DNA of 64,000 nt from NCBI GenBank assembly GCA_009777995.1, contig WRKT01000002.1, forward strand, positions 62,001 through 126,000, in the 5' to 3' direction. The position numbers and the translations under genes were made by a program. Each line of letters begins with the position of its first letter. Positions within the stretch are counted from its first letter, which is position 1. The notes beneath the pieces were generated by a model. The model had not been told where the DNA came from and ran no database searches. It worked only from the letters and a program-made list of their open reading frames with translations. Source of the DNA: Treponema sp. GTDB taxonomy: Bacteria > Spirochaetota > Spirochaetia > Treponematales > Breznakiellaceae. Shown in pieces: positions 35,493 through 43,596 of this stretch.

Positions 35493-35761
35493 AGCATTTC
35501 ACTCCTAAAACCTAGTTTAGCTAGATATTTTTTTCTTGCTCTCATTGCATGAAATACGTAAATTTTATAGACATCATTGTCATCCGGATTATACATTAGT
35601 TCTAAAGGGTTTCCGTTAATATCAAATCCTATAAGAATATATTTATTAGAATACCCGAGCAACGGGGCATCATAGACCTTTGTTTTAATTGCATGGACTA
35701 TACTCTCCTTGCTTACTCCATGTTCAAAAGCAGATTCGTTGTACTCAATCTTGATGTCCAC
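35489..35761 (-). CDS. Putative BrnT-like toxin of pair 2
   Basis: A 90-residue paralogue of the pair 1 toxin-like protein: EYNESAFEHGVSKESIVHAI, a strand pair YILIGFDINGNPLELMYNP, and IYVFHAMRARKKYLAKL. A GTG start is used. On the minus strand upstream, TTGAAT...TATGAT/TAGAAT words could make a promoter at about 35770-35790. The HG[IV]SKE, IGFD.[NA]GNPLE and YVFHAM[KR]AR blocks are conserved between the two copies, so they probably matter for function. Confidence 0.55.
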   Translation of the reverse strand: MDIKIEYNESAFEHGVSKESIVHAIKTKVYDAPLLGYSNKYILIGFDINGNPLELMYNPDDNDVYKIYVFHAMRARKKYLAKLGFRSEML

Positions 35762-35901
35762 ACATACATTCTATCATAAAAAACAGTATTCAACAAGTAA
35801 GGAGCTGGCGTCTTGGTGTCAATCACCGAAATCGCCTAGTGTTGGTAGATCAGTGCCACTCTAAATACGTTAGAGCTATTCTTGCTCCTCGAATAATGTT
35901 T

Positions 35902-36192
35902 TTATTGTTCCAGGCGCTGTTTTATTTCTTCAATAGTCAAACCTTGATAAAGAAGGCTTAAGAAATACTCTCGTTCTTCAGCACGACCCTCAGTACGACC
36001 TTCAGTACGAGCATCTTCTATTGCGTTGGCTATATAGCTTATGCGGTCAAGCTCGGTCTTTTCTTCCCTCATTATACGGGCACGTTCTTCTTCATCGCGG
36101 CTGACTTTCATTAACACACTGCTTGCCATGGCTATGCCCTCCTCTAGCTCAACTATCTCATTGATTATATTACGTTTGCTCCTATCGGCCAA
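35902..36192 (-). pseudogene. C-terminal remnant of an Rpn/PD-(D/E)XK nuclease-transposase family gene
   Basis: The 96 residues match only the C-terminal third of this family: the EEGIAMASSVLMKVSRDEEERARIMREEKTELD block and the charged, repeat-prone ARTEGRTEGRAEER tail ending LSLLYQGLTIEEIKQRL. The N-terminal nuclease domain is absent; an in-frame TGA lies just upstream of the TTG that opens the frame, and the short repeat copy C begins 16 bp away. It is read as a decayed mobile-type gene, unlikely to be active. Confidence 0.65.
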
Positions 36193-36207
36193 TACTCAAA
36201 GTTGTGC

Positions 36208-36256
36208 GCCCGACTGAAGGGGATTTCGCACCCGGGTGTGTTTGACACAGATGAAC
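36208..36256 (+). repeat. Dispersed intergenic repeat, partial copy C
   Basis: About 49 bp (GCCCGACTGAAGGGGATTTC to ACACAGAT) match the central part of copies A and B with several substitutions. It lies between the Rpn remnant and the DUF4912 gene, which opens up an in-frame upstream extension of that gene that is probably not translated. Confidence 0.75.
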
Positions 36257-36294
36257 GCTCTGCGCTTATCTTGACATTAGGGCTATCATTTCTC

Positions 36295-36960
36295 ATGATA
36301 CTTCCAATGGTAGAAGATCTCCTTACCCGAGCACATCTGAATAGGTTGACCAATGCCGAACTTTTTAGCCTTGCCGAGAATATGGGAATCGATGTGCTCA
36401 ACGAGCAATCAGACAGGTTCTCCCTGATTGAAGAGCTCCTTGAAACTAAAAGCTCATACGAAGGCGACCGGGAGCAGGATACCAAAGATATTGTTGAACT
36501 TGAATCGGTATTGCTTCCAAAGCAGTATAACATCACCTATATAGAACTAATGATCCGTGACCCCTTCTGGGCCTTTGTATTTTGGGAAATTAAGGCCTCC
36601 GATAAGGAGCAATTTGAGGATGCGCCTGATTTCAACGGTTATCATCTTAAAGTATCTCCTTTAAAGGAGGGAGATAATTTTACTGTCCCAGTTAAACCGA
36701 GTGATACTGCAAGGTATCTCGGTCTTACCCCGGTTGAGGCAGGCAAGACCTCTTGGACGAATGACAGGCAGTATAAAGTGGAGCTCTGCGTAAGCTTAGG
36801 CGGAAACGAAACCGTTCTTGCCGCTTCAAACCCCGTAAGGCTCCCCGGGCTTCCCGAATACCGCGATGGAGCAGAAATGCTCATCACTCTTTCCGGGTAT
36901 GACGATTTCCGTATACTCCGCAAAAACGAAAGGTTGCATCGAACAAAAAGCTATGAGTAA
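36295..36960 (+). CDS. DUF4912 domain protein
   Basis: About 221 residues. An N-terminal helical region (TRAHLNRLTNAELFSLAENMGIDVL) resembles a Rho-N/SAP-like small domain. The DUF4912 domain (about 90-205) has ITYIELMIRDPFWAFVFWEI and an Ig-like beta core. ATG at 36295 (or 36307) is favoured; an earlier start at 36202 would read through the dispersed repeat. No good ribosome site is visible for any. It overlaps the GH57 gene by 8 bp, so the two probably act together, perhaps in glycogen or glucan binding. Function of DUF4912 is not established. Confidence 0.75.
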   Translation: MILPMVEDLLTRAHLNRLTNAELFSLAENMGIDVLNEQSDRFSLIEELLETKSSYEGDREQDTKDIVELESVLLPKQYNITYIELMIRDPFWAFVFWEIKASDKEQFEDAPDFNGYHLKVSPLKEGDNFTVPVKPSDTARYLGLTPVEAGKTSWTNDRQYKVELCVSLGGNETVLAASNPVRLPGLPEYRDGAEMLITLSGYDDFRILRKNERLHRTKSYE

Positions 36961-38536
36961 TCAACCTGTGCTTTCGTTGATCCTTTACGGACATTTGCCC
37001 TTTGTTCGTCACCCTGAAAAGCAGCTCCCATATCAGGAACTATGGCTCTTCCAATCGATTTCCGAGACATATATCCCCCTTCTTGAGGTTTTTGATCATC
37101 TTGACCGTGACTTAATTCCCTTCAGGGTGAGCATTTCCCTATCACCTGCCCTAATGCACATGCTTTCTGATGAGCTATTGATTCAACGTTACCTTGATTA
37201 TACCGATAAACAGATCGAATTCGGGGCCCAGGAGCTGGAATCCTCTTCAGAAGACAAGCAATTGCATTCCCTTATAATGAATTTCTATAATAGAATCGTT
37301 GGGAAAAGGCTTTTTTTCACAGAAAGGCTTGAAAAAAACATTCTTAAGGGCTTTGATTACTATCAAAAGAAGGGCCGGCTGGAAATTTTGGCAACAGCAG
37401 CAACCCATGCCTTTCTCCCTTTTTATACTTCCTACCCCGAGGCGATGCAGGCCCAGTTTGAGCTTGCAATCTCTACCTATAAGACCGAGTTCGGGAAGGT
37501 TCCCGGGGGTTTTTGGCCCCCTGAGCTTGGCTGGAATGAGGACCTTGATACCTGGCTTAGGAACTATAACTTCACATACACCATTGTAGATGCCCATGCA
37601 CTTGCCTTCGCTCGGCCCCCTGCAGAAAAAGGCTGTTTCTATCCCGTAAAAACTCCTCAGGGCATAATAGTCCTTGGCCGTGATTTTTATGCAAGCGAAG
37701 ATATTTTAATGATGTCACTTGACCCCGCCTTCCGTCACAGGCAAAGAGATCAGGGCTTTGAACTGCCTCACGACAGGCTTGGCCCCTTCCTTGGCACTGA
37801 GGGTTCAAGGAGCGAGACCGGTTATAAGTATTGGGCAACCGGAGAAGACGGCTCGGGCAAGGAGATTTATAACCATGCACTTGCAATGGAGAAGGTGAAG
37901 AGCCAGGCCCAGACCTTTATCGAGAATAGGCTTTCAAAGCTGGAAGAGGCCTCCTCTTTAATTGAAGGGCCTCCCTTAAGTCTTTGCGCCTTCGATGCAG
38001 ACAGCCTCGGGCGTTTCTGGTACGAGGGCCCCGAGTTCATCGAAGCCCTTTTCCGTGAAGCAGCCAAGGGTGCGAACCTCCAGTTCATGACTCCAACAGA
38101 ATATCTTTGCAAACTCGATTCAACAGCCTTCCAGACCGCTGCCCCTGAATTCTCATCTCTTGGCGAAAACGGATATGCGGAAATGTGGCTCGATGCATCC
38201 AATGACTGGCTCTACCGCCATACCATGAGGGCAATCGAGCGCATGGCTGAAATTGCAGAGCGCTTCCCCGACGATACAGGTTTGAAAGAACGGGCCTTAA
38301 ATCAGGCGGCCCGCGAGCTCATGCTTGTCCTTGCTTCCGATTGGTCAAAGATGCTTTATAAGCAGGAAGACCATGATTATGCAAGAAATCGCATTGAGAG
38401 CTCTCTAAGAAACTTTACTACAATATACGAGGCCCTTGGCTCAAGCTATATAAATACTGAATGGCTCACCCATTTGGAAAAAAGAAATAATATTTTCCCG
38501 AGTATTAATTACCGCATTTTCAGGCGCAAGCAGTAG
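36953..38536 (+). CDS. Glycoside hydrolase family 57 protein, branching-enzyme-like
   Basis: About 527 residues, the usual length of GH57 1,4-alpha-glucan branching enzymes, with a C-terminal DUF1957-type helical region. The nucleophile Glu is expected in GFWPPELGWN. The acid/base Asp is expected in the LCAFDADSLGRFWYEGPEF segment, where most members read FDxELFGHWW; here LGRFW replaces FGHWW, so the His is Arg. Start ATG 36953 overlaps the DUF4912 stop. It would branch or rearrange alpha-glucans in the cytoplasm. Because of the motif change, activity should not be assumed. Confidence 0.82.
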   Translation: MSNQPVLSLILYGHLPFVRHPEKQLPYQELWLFQSISETYIPLLEVFDHLDRDLIPFRVSISLSPALMHMLSDELLIQRYLDYTDKQIEFGAQELESSSEDKQLHSLIMNFYNRIVGKRLFFTERLEKNILKGFDYYQKKGRLEILATAATHAFLPFYTSYPEAMQAQFELAISTYKTEFGKVPGGFWPPELGWNEDLDTWLRNYNFTYTIVDAHALAFARPPAEKGCFYPVKTPQGIIVLGRDFYASEDILMMSLDPAFRHRQRDQGFELPHDRLGPFLGTEGSRSETGYKYWATGEDGSGKEIYNHALAMEKVKSQAQTFIENRLSKLEEASSLIEGPPLSLCAFDADSLGRFWYEGPEFIEALFREAAKGANLQFMTPTEYLCKLDSTAFQTAAPEFSSLGENGYAEMWLDASNDWLYRHTMRAIERMAEIAERFPDDTGLKERALNQAARELMLVLASDWSKMLYKQEDHDYARNRIESSLRNFTTIYEALGSSYINTEWLTHLEKRNNIFPSINYRIFRRKQ

Positions 38537-38537
38537 T

Positions 38538-38569
38538 GCTTAACTTGTATACTAGTATACAAGTTAAGC
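38538..38569. repeat. Perfect 32-bp palindrome between convergent genes
   Basis: GCTTAACTTGTATACT followed at once by its exact reverse complement, with no loop. It starts one base after the GH57 stop codon and contains the helicase stop codon. There is no T-run on either strand, so it is not a standard terminator; it may be a bidirectional RNA end-structure or a protein-binding site. Confidence 0.95.
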
Positions 38570-40594
38570 CTTAAACCTTTCCTTTAGGCGTTTAATAAAA
38601 GCATCATCATCTTCTATCTCTTCCTGCTCATTGCCGATAAGGTGGCCGGGGATTTCATTTAAAAAAGGTGATGGCCCCCTCTCTGCATCACTGCTTGTGC
38701 GATTCCTATTATTTATTCTCCTCTTGCAGGAAGATATATAGAGTTTGTCTTGAGCCCTTGTAATTGCAACATAAAAAAGGCGGCGCTCTTCTTCCACATC
38801 CTCACTCCTTTCGTGGGGAATAAAACCTTCTTCTGCGCCTGCTATAAAAACTACAGGGAACTCAAGGCCCTTGCATGCATGAATGGTCATTAAACTTACC
38901 TTTCCGCCGTCCCCATCATCATCGTCCCCGTCTATTCTTGTTATTAAGCTTATGCGATTTAAATAATTATAGAGTGATATGTTTTCTTCAGGGCCCTCAT
39001 CCTCCGCCTTTACCCTCTCCAAGTCCTCAATCATTTTAATCAATGTCTTAATATTGTTTAACTTCCAACGTGCAATTTTTTCGTTCTTGCTATACTCGCT
39101 GACTAAATAGCTCCAATAGTCAATCTTATCGACAAAGGCGCTCACCTTCTTTGAAAGCACTCCGGGGCCAAAAAATGCCTCCCTGCCTGCATGAAGCAAT
39201 TCAAGAAACTCATCAATACCGGTCCCGCTCGATTCATGCAAAAATAAACTTCCCTGGCCTGCATTCCTTGCCCTGCTTATCCTTGAAAAGGCCCTGTATA
39301 AACTACTGCTATTCTGCTTTGCTTCTGCTGCCGCTCCCTGAATACTTGCCTTACCAATTCCCCGCCTTGGGGTATTGATTATTCTAAGTAAGTTAACATC
39401 ATCATCATGATTTGCAATTAAGCGCAGATAAGAGAGTATGTCTCTTATTTCCTTGCGCTCAAAGAAACTTGTTCCTCCCGATACTTTATATGGTATATTG
39501 GATGCAAGTAATGCTTCTTCTATTACATCAAACTGGTTATTTGTTCTAACTAAAATTCCAAAATCATTATAGTTTCGGTTTTCGGTATTGCGAAGTTTTT
39601 TTATCATTAGAGATATGTTTTCAGCTTCTATATTTTCATTGTCGGGGTAGGATACGATTATTGGCTTTCCTTCTCCCATATTTGAGTATAGGGTTTTCCC
39701 CTTCCTGTTTATGTTATGCGATATAAGCCCGTTTGCTGCTTCAAGTATGGTGGTAGTAGATCGATAATTTTCTTCAAGTTTTATTTCTACAGTCCCGGGG
39801 AAATCCCTTTCAAAGTGCAAGAGATTATCGTAATTTGCACCTCTCCATGAATAAATAGACTGATCATCATCTCCCACCACGCAGATATTACTTTTCCCTT
39901 CATCGCTCTTTGCAAGCAGGCATAAGAGCTTATACTGAACTAAACTTGTATCCTGAAACTCATCAACAAGGATATATTTATACTTTTCACGGTATTTTTG
40001 TAAAATCTCAGGGTGTTCTGTAAAGAGCTTTATTGGAAGCACCAATAGATCATCAAAGTCTACAGCATTATAAACTTTTAAACTTTTTTGGTATTCATCG
40101 TATGCAGGTAACATGAGCTGTTCAGGTTCATCCATTCCCGGCTGTCCGCCCTGTCCGATTTTAATATTTGAAAAGAATGCTTCAAGTTTCTTTAAGTCAA
40201 CCTTCTCATTATAGAGCCTCATTTCCCTAAGGCATTCCTTAATAAGGTCTATTTTATCTGTGGAATCGTAAATCGAAAAGTTTTTTCTATAGCCAAGGAC
40301 TTCAATCTCTTCTCTTAAGATTTTTACTCCGAAGGCGTGAAAGGTGCTCATAGTAAGGGCTGTAAGCTTTTTCCCTGTCAGGCTCCGCACCCTATTTTCC
40401 ATTTCCCGCGCTGCCTTATTTGTAAAGGTAAGAGCTAAAATATTTGACTGGGGTATTCCCTTTTGTAGCATCTGCGCAATGCGATAAGTGATAACCCTTG
40501 TCTTCCCCGAGCCTGCTCCCGCAATTATACAAACAGGGCCCTGCAATAAAGTAACCGCTTTTAATTGGGGAGCATTAAGATCGTTTTCTATCAT
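38564..40594 (-). CDS. uvrD: UvrD/PcrA/Rep-type superfamily 1 DNA helicase
   Basis: A 676-residue ATP-dependent 3'-5' helicase with all SF1 motifs: GAGSGKTRVITYRI (motif I), VDEFQDTSLVQ (II), VGDDDQSIYSWRGA (III), LEENYRST (IV), LMTIHACKGLEFPVVFI (V) and EERRLFYVAITRAQDKLYIS (VI). It acts in nucleotide-excision and mismatch repair and in clearing stalled forks. The stop lies inside a 32-bp palindrome. The start overlaps nothing upstream but the preceding rdgB stop overlaps it by 4 bp (ATGA), so the two are co-translated. Confidence 0.95.
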   Translation of the reverse strand: MIENDLNAPQLKAVTLLQGPVCIIAGAGSGKTRVITYRIAQMLQKGIPQSNILALTFTNKAAREMENRVRSLTGKKLTALTMSTFHAFGVKILREEIEVLGYRKNFSIYDSTDKIDLIKECLREMRLYNEKVDLKKLEAFFSNIKIGQGGQPGMDEPEQLMLPAYDEYQKSLKVYNAVDFDDLLVLPIKLFTEHPEILQKYREKYKYILVDEFQDTSLVQYKLLCLLAKSDEGKSNICVVGDDDQSIYSWRGANYDNLLHFERDFPGTVEIKLEENYRSTTTILEAANGLISHNINRKGKTLYSNMGEGKPIIVSYPDNENIEAENISLMIKKLRNTENRNYNDFGILVRTNNQFDVIEEALLASNIPYKVSGGTSFFERKEIRDILSYLRLIANHDDDVNLLRIINTPRRGIGKASIQGAAAEAKQNSSSLYRAFSRISRARNAGQGSLFLHESSGTGIDEFLELLHAGREAFFGPGVLSKKVSAFVDKIDYWSYLVSEYSKNEKIARWKLNNIKTLIKMIEDLERVKAEDEGPEENISLYNYLNRISLITRIDGDDDDGDGGKVSLMTIHACKGLEFPVVFIAGAEEGFIPHERSEDVEEERRLFYVAITRAQDKLYISSCKRRINNRNRTSSDAERGPSPFLNEIPGHLIGNEQEEIEDDDAFIKRLKERFKA

Positions 40595-41175
40595 CCAAGT
40601 AAGCGCCCTATTGCAATTCCTGCCCTGCCTCTATGGCTTATCCTATTCTTTTCTTCTTCCGTAAGCTCTGCCACCGTGCGTTTATATTCACTTATATAAA
40701 GTATCGGGTCATAGCCAAAGCCCCCGCTCCCACGGGCGCTTTCCATGTCCTTAACGATGTTTCCGAATAAAGGCTCCTGCGCAATAAAGAAACGGTTTGG
40801 GGCATAGTAAAGCACCATTGCACAGACGAAGCAGGCCCCCCTATTTGGATTATCCCCAAGCTCAGAGAGGACGAGGGCATTCCTTTCAATTGACGAGAGA
40901 CCTTCTCCGCCATAATAAGCCGAATGAATCCCGGGTCTGCCTTCGAGAGCATCAACGCAGAGCCCCGAGTCGTCGGCAATAACCGGCTCCCCTACCAAAT
41001 CGTAAAGGGCCTTAGCCTTTATCATGGCATTTTCAAGGAAACTAGTCCCCGATTCCTCCGGGTTAAACTCGATCCCCGCCTCGGACGGGATTTTTATATT
41101 AATTGAATATGGGGATAAAATATCAGATAATTCCTTTTTTTTATGATGATTCCCCGATGCAAACCAAATCGTCAT
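40591..41175 (-). CDS. rdgB: RdgB/HAM1 family XTP/dITP diphosphatase
   Basis: About 194 residues; removes non-canonical purine triphosphates (dITP, XTP) from the nucleotide pool. Motifs: FASGNHHKKKELSDIL, SFLENAMIKAKALYD, VIADDSGLCVDALEGRPGIHSA, GSGGFGYDPILY and ISHRGRAG. ATG at 41175 fits the family N-terminus (TIWFASGN); an upstream in-frame extension of 22 residues is not family-like and is rejected. It pairs with uvrD in a DNA-maintenance operon. Confidence 0.94.
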   Translation of the reverse strand: MTIWFASGNHHKKKELSDILSPYSINIKIPSEAGIEFNPEESGTSFLENAMIKAKALYDLVGEPVIADDSGLCVDALEGRPGIHSAYYGGEGLSSIERNALVLSELGDNPNRGACFVCAMVLYYAPNRFFIAQEPLFGNIVKDMESARGSGGFGYDPILYISEYKRTVAELTEEEKNRISHRGRAGIAIGRLLG

Positions 41176-41265
41176 ATACTTTAAGATATAGGACTTGGAA
41201 GAAAACCTCAAGCTCAACACTGTATAATTGAATAGTTCCAAATAATAACTATATTATTGGTTATG

Positions 41266-41292
41266 TTGACAAAATGGCTAAAAAAGTATACT
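41266..41292 (+). promoter_or_regulatory. Candidate promoter of the chemoreceptor gene
   Basis: TTGACA at 41266-41271, 15-bp spacer, TATACT at 41287-41292; the same short spacing and -10 word as the lipoprotein promoter at 32032. The 209-bp gap between rdgB and the chemoreceptor holds nothing else clear. Confidence 0.45.
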
Positions 41293-41384
41293 CTAAGAGG
41301 GGTGAAACCTAATTAAAAGCCAATATAAAAATAAAATTAATAAAAAATCCATTAATTTTTACTCAAAAAAAGGATGATGAGGAA

Positions 41385-43595
41385 ATGAAAATTAAGTTTA
41401 AGCTGACAATTATTGGGATTGCTATGACCGTGGTCGTAGCGGTGGCAATTTCCCTTGTTTTGGTAAACAGAGCCTCAAATATAAGCATTGATCTGAGCAT
41501 AAGCGCTATGAATTACCTTAATGAACAGCAATCAGAATACTGGAACGGCAGGATAAACAGCCATGTAAGGGCATTACGGACTGTCGCAAATGTGATGGCC
41601 GGTTTTGAAAGCCTTGCCCCTGAAACCAGAAGGGATATCTATGACGAGATGCTCAAGAACGTTATAGAAGCAGAAGAGGTTTTCTTCCTTGTTAATACAA
41701 TCTGGAGGCCAAATGCCATAGACGGCATGGATGCCCAAATGATAGGCCGCGCAGGTTCTACTGCATCAGGTCAATATGCAATATCTTTTTCAAGGGAAGA
41801 CGGCAGGGACATTATAAGCTATCGAACCACTGCTGATGCGGCCATAGGCGATGTTATGGCCCATATAAACGGGCCGAATGCAAGACGAGATCGAATAGAG
41901 GCTCCTACCTATAGATTGGTATGGGGTAATGATGCCTATTTATTCAGGATTTCTGTGCCCATTATCTCTGCAAATACCAATCAGGTAGTGGGCATGGTGT
42001 CCTGCCTTGTGGACCTTGTAATGGTGCAGCCCACTGTTGAGCGGCTTATAGCAGAAAATGCAGACATAGCAGCAATGTCAATTTACGCAGATAACGGGTT
42101 TATCATTGCTTCCTACCTCCCCGATAATATCGGGTCCTTACTGCATGAAGTACCCACCATGTTCGAAGACAGGCTTAGTGATGTTCAGAGAGCTGTACGC
42201 AACGGCGAACCATTATCGCTTGAAGGTTATTCACCTTCCATGAGATCAGATACATTTATCAACCTTAGCCCCTTTCCGATTGGCAATTCAGATACATCCT
42301 GGACCTTAATGCTTGCCAAAGCTGAATCGACCATTATGGAACCCGTGTGGGCAATGAGTACATTTGCGATTATAATTGCGGCAATAGTTATCGTAATCGG
42401 TTCGGCTTTAGCCTACCTTTTCTACAATTTCTTGACCAAACCCATAGTAACAGTCACCGATACCCTTAAAAATATTTCAGAGGGCGAAGGAGACCTTACA
42501 AAGAGCATCGATGTTAATTCAAAAGATGAAATTGGCAGCATGGCCCGTTACTTTAACCTAACCTTAGAAAAGATAAGAAGAATGGTCAGGCATGTCAGTA
42601 TAGAAACTAGGGGGATCACCGAAATGAGTTCCTCCTTGGCAAACGACATGACCGAAACAGCAGCGGCTATGAACGAGATCACCGCCAATATCCAAAGTAT
42701 CAAATCCAGGATGCTGAACCAAAGTGCTTCTGTTACCGAGACCAATGCCACCATGGAGCAAATAACAACTAACATAAATAAGTTAAACGGCCATGTAGAA
42801 GTACAGACTATAAGTGTTACTCAATCTTCTTCCGCCATTGAGGAAATGCTTGCAAATATTCAGTCGGTTACACAGACTTTGGTCAAAAACGGAGAGAATG
42901 TGGAAAAGCTCACCGAGGCCTCTGAAGATGGTCGTGCAGGCCTGCAGGAAGTGTCTTCAGATATTCAGGAAATTGCACGGGAGTCCGAAGGTCTTTTGGA
43001 AATAAACTCTGTCATGCAGGGCATAGCCAGTCAGACAAACCTTCTTTCCATGAATGCTGCAATTGAAGCAGCCCATGCAGGTGAGGCAGGCAAAGGTTTT
43101 GCAGTAGTCGCCGATGAAATCCGCAAGCTTGCAGAAAATTCCAGTGTACAGTCAAAGACCATTGGTGCAGTACTTAAAAAAATCAAAAGTTCCATTGACA
43201 AAATAACCCAATCCACAGATAACGTACTTAGAAGATTTGAAGCCATTGATTCAAGCGTTAAAACCGTGGCTGAGCAGGAAGAGAATATTCGCAATGCAAT
43301 GGAGGAGCAGGGGCATGGCTCAAAGCAAATCCTCGACTCCATATCCAGATTGAACGAGACTACTCAGCAGGTAAAGGGCGGCTCTTTGGAAATGCTCGAT
43401 GGTGCCAAGGAAGTTATGAAGGAAGCTGATAATCTTGAAAAGACAACACAGGAGATTACAGGCGGCATGAACGAAATGGCTTCAGGGGTTGAGCAGGTAA
43501 ATAAGGCTGTAAACAGCATTAATGAATTAACCAATAAAAACCGTGAAACTGCCGCAAAGTTAGTGAATGAAGTTGAGAAGTTTAAAATAGAGTAA
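41385..43595 (+). CDS. Methyl-accepting chemotaxis protein
   Basis: A 736-residue chemoreceptor: N-terminal membrane helix (about 7-29), an extracytoplasmic Cache-type sensor (about 35-310, with an internal AYLFRISVPIIS motif), a second helix (about 320-348), a HAMP linker (TKPIVTVTDTLKNISEGEGDLTKSI), and a long signalling coiled coil. The hairpin tip is QGIASQTNLLSMNAAIEAAHAGEAGKGFAVVADEIRKLAENS with one Met replacing the usual Leu/Asn pairing. Ligand unknown. GGATGATGAGGAA precedes the ATG. It should couple to CheA/CheW to steer the periplasmic flagella. Confidence 0.95.
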   Translation: MKIKFKLTIIGIAMTVVVAVAISLVLVNRASNISIDLSISAMNYLNEQQSEYWNGRINSHVRALRTVANVMAGFESLAPETRRDIYDEMLKNVIEAEEVFFLVNTIWRPNAIDGMDAQMIGRAGSTASGQYAISFSREDGRDIISYRTTADAAIGDVMAHINGPNARRDRIEAPTYRLVWGNDAYLFRISVPIISANTNQVVGMVSCLVDLVMVQPTVERLIAENADIAAMSIYADNGFIIASYLPDNIGSLLHEVPTMFEDRLSDVQRAVRNGEPLSLEGYSPSMRSDTFINLSPFPIGNSDTSWTLMLAKAESTIMEPVWAMSTFAIIIAAIVIVIGSALAYLFYNFLTKPIVTVTDTLKNISEGEGDLTKSIDVNSKDEIGSMARYFNLTLEKIRRMVRHVSIETRGITEMSSSLANDMTETAAAMNEITANIQSIKSRMLNQSASVTETNATMEQITTNINKLNGHVEVQTISVTQSSSAIEEMLANIQSVTQTLVKNGENVEKLTEASEDGRAGLQEVSSDIQEIARESEGLLEINSVMQGIASQTNLLSMNAAIEAAHAGEAGKGFAVVADEIRKLAENSSVQSKTIGAVLKKIKSSIDKITQSTDNVLRRFEAIDSSVKTVAEQEENIRNAMEEQGHGSKQILDSISRLNETTQQVKGGSLEMLDGAKEVMKEADNLEKTTQEITGGMNEMASGVEQVNKAVNSINELTNKNRETAAKLVNEVEKFKIE

Positions 43596-43596
43596 T

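Noticed and set aside
34684-35761. Calling the pairs brnT-brnA outright
   Set aside because: Only the toxin-like member resembles BrnT by pattern; the partner does not match BrnA, so the gene symbols were withheld.
36202-36294. Longer N-terminus for the DUF4912 protein
   Set aside because: The extra codons are the partial repeat copy C read in frame and carry no ribosome site; ATG 36295 or 36307 is more likely.
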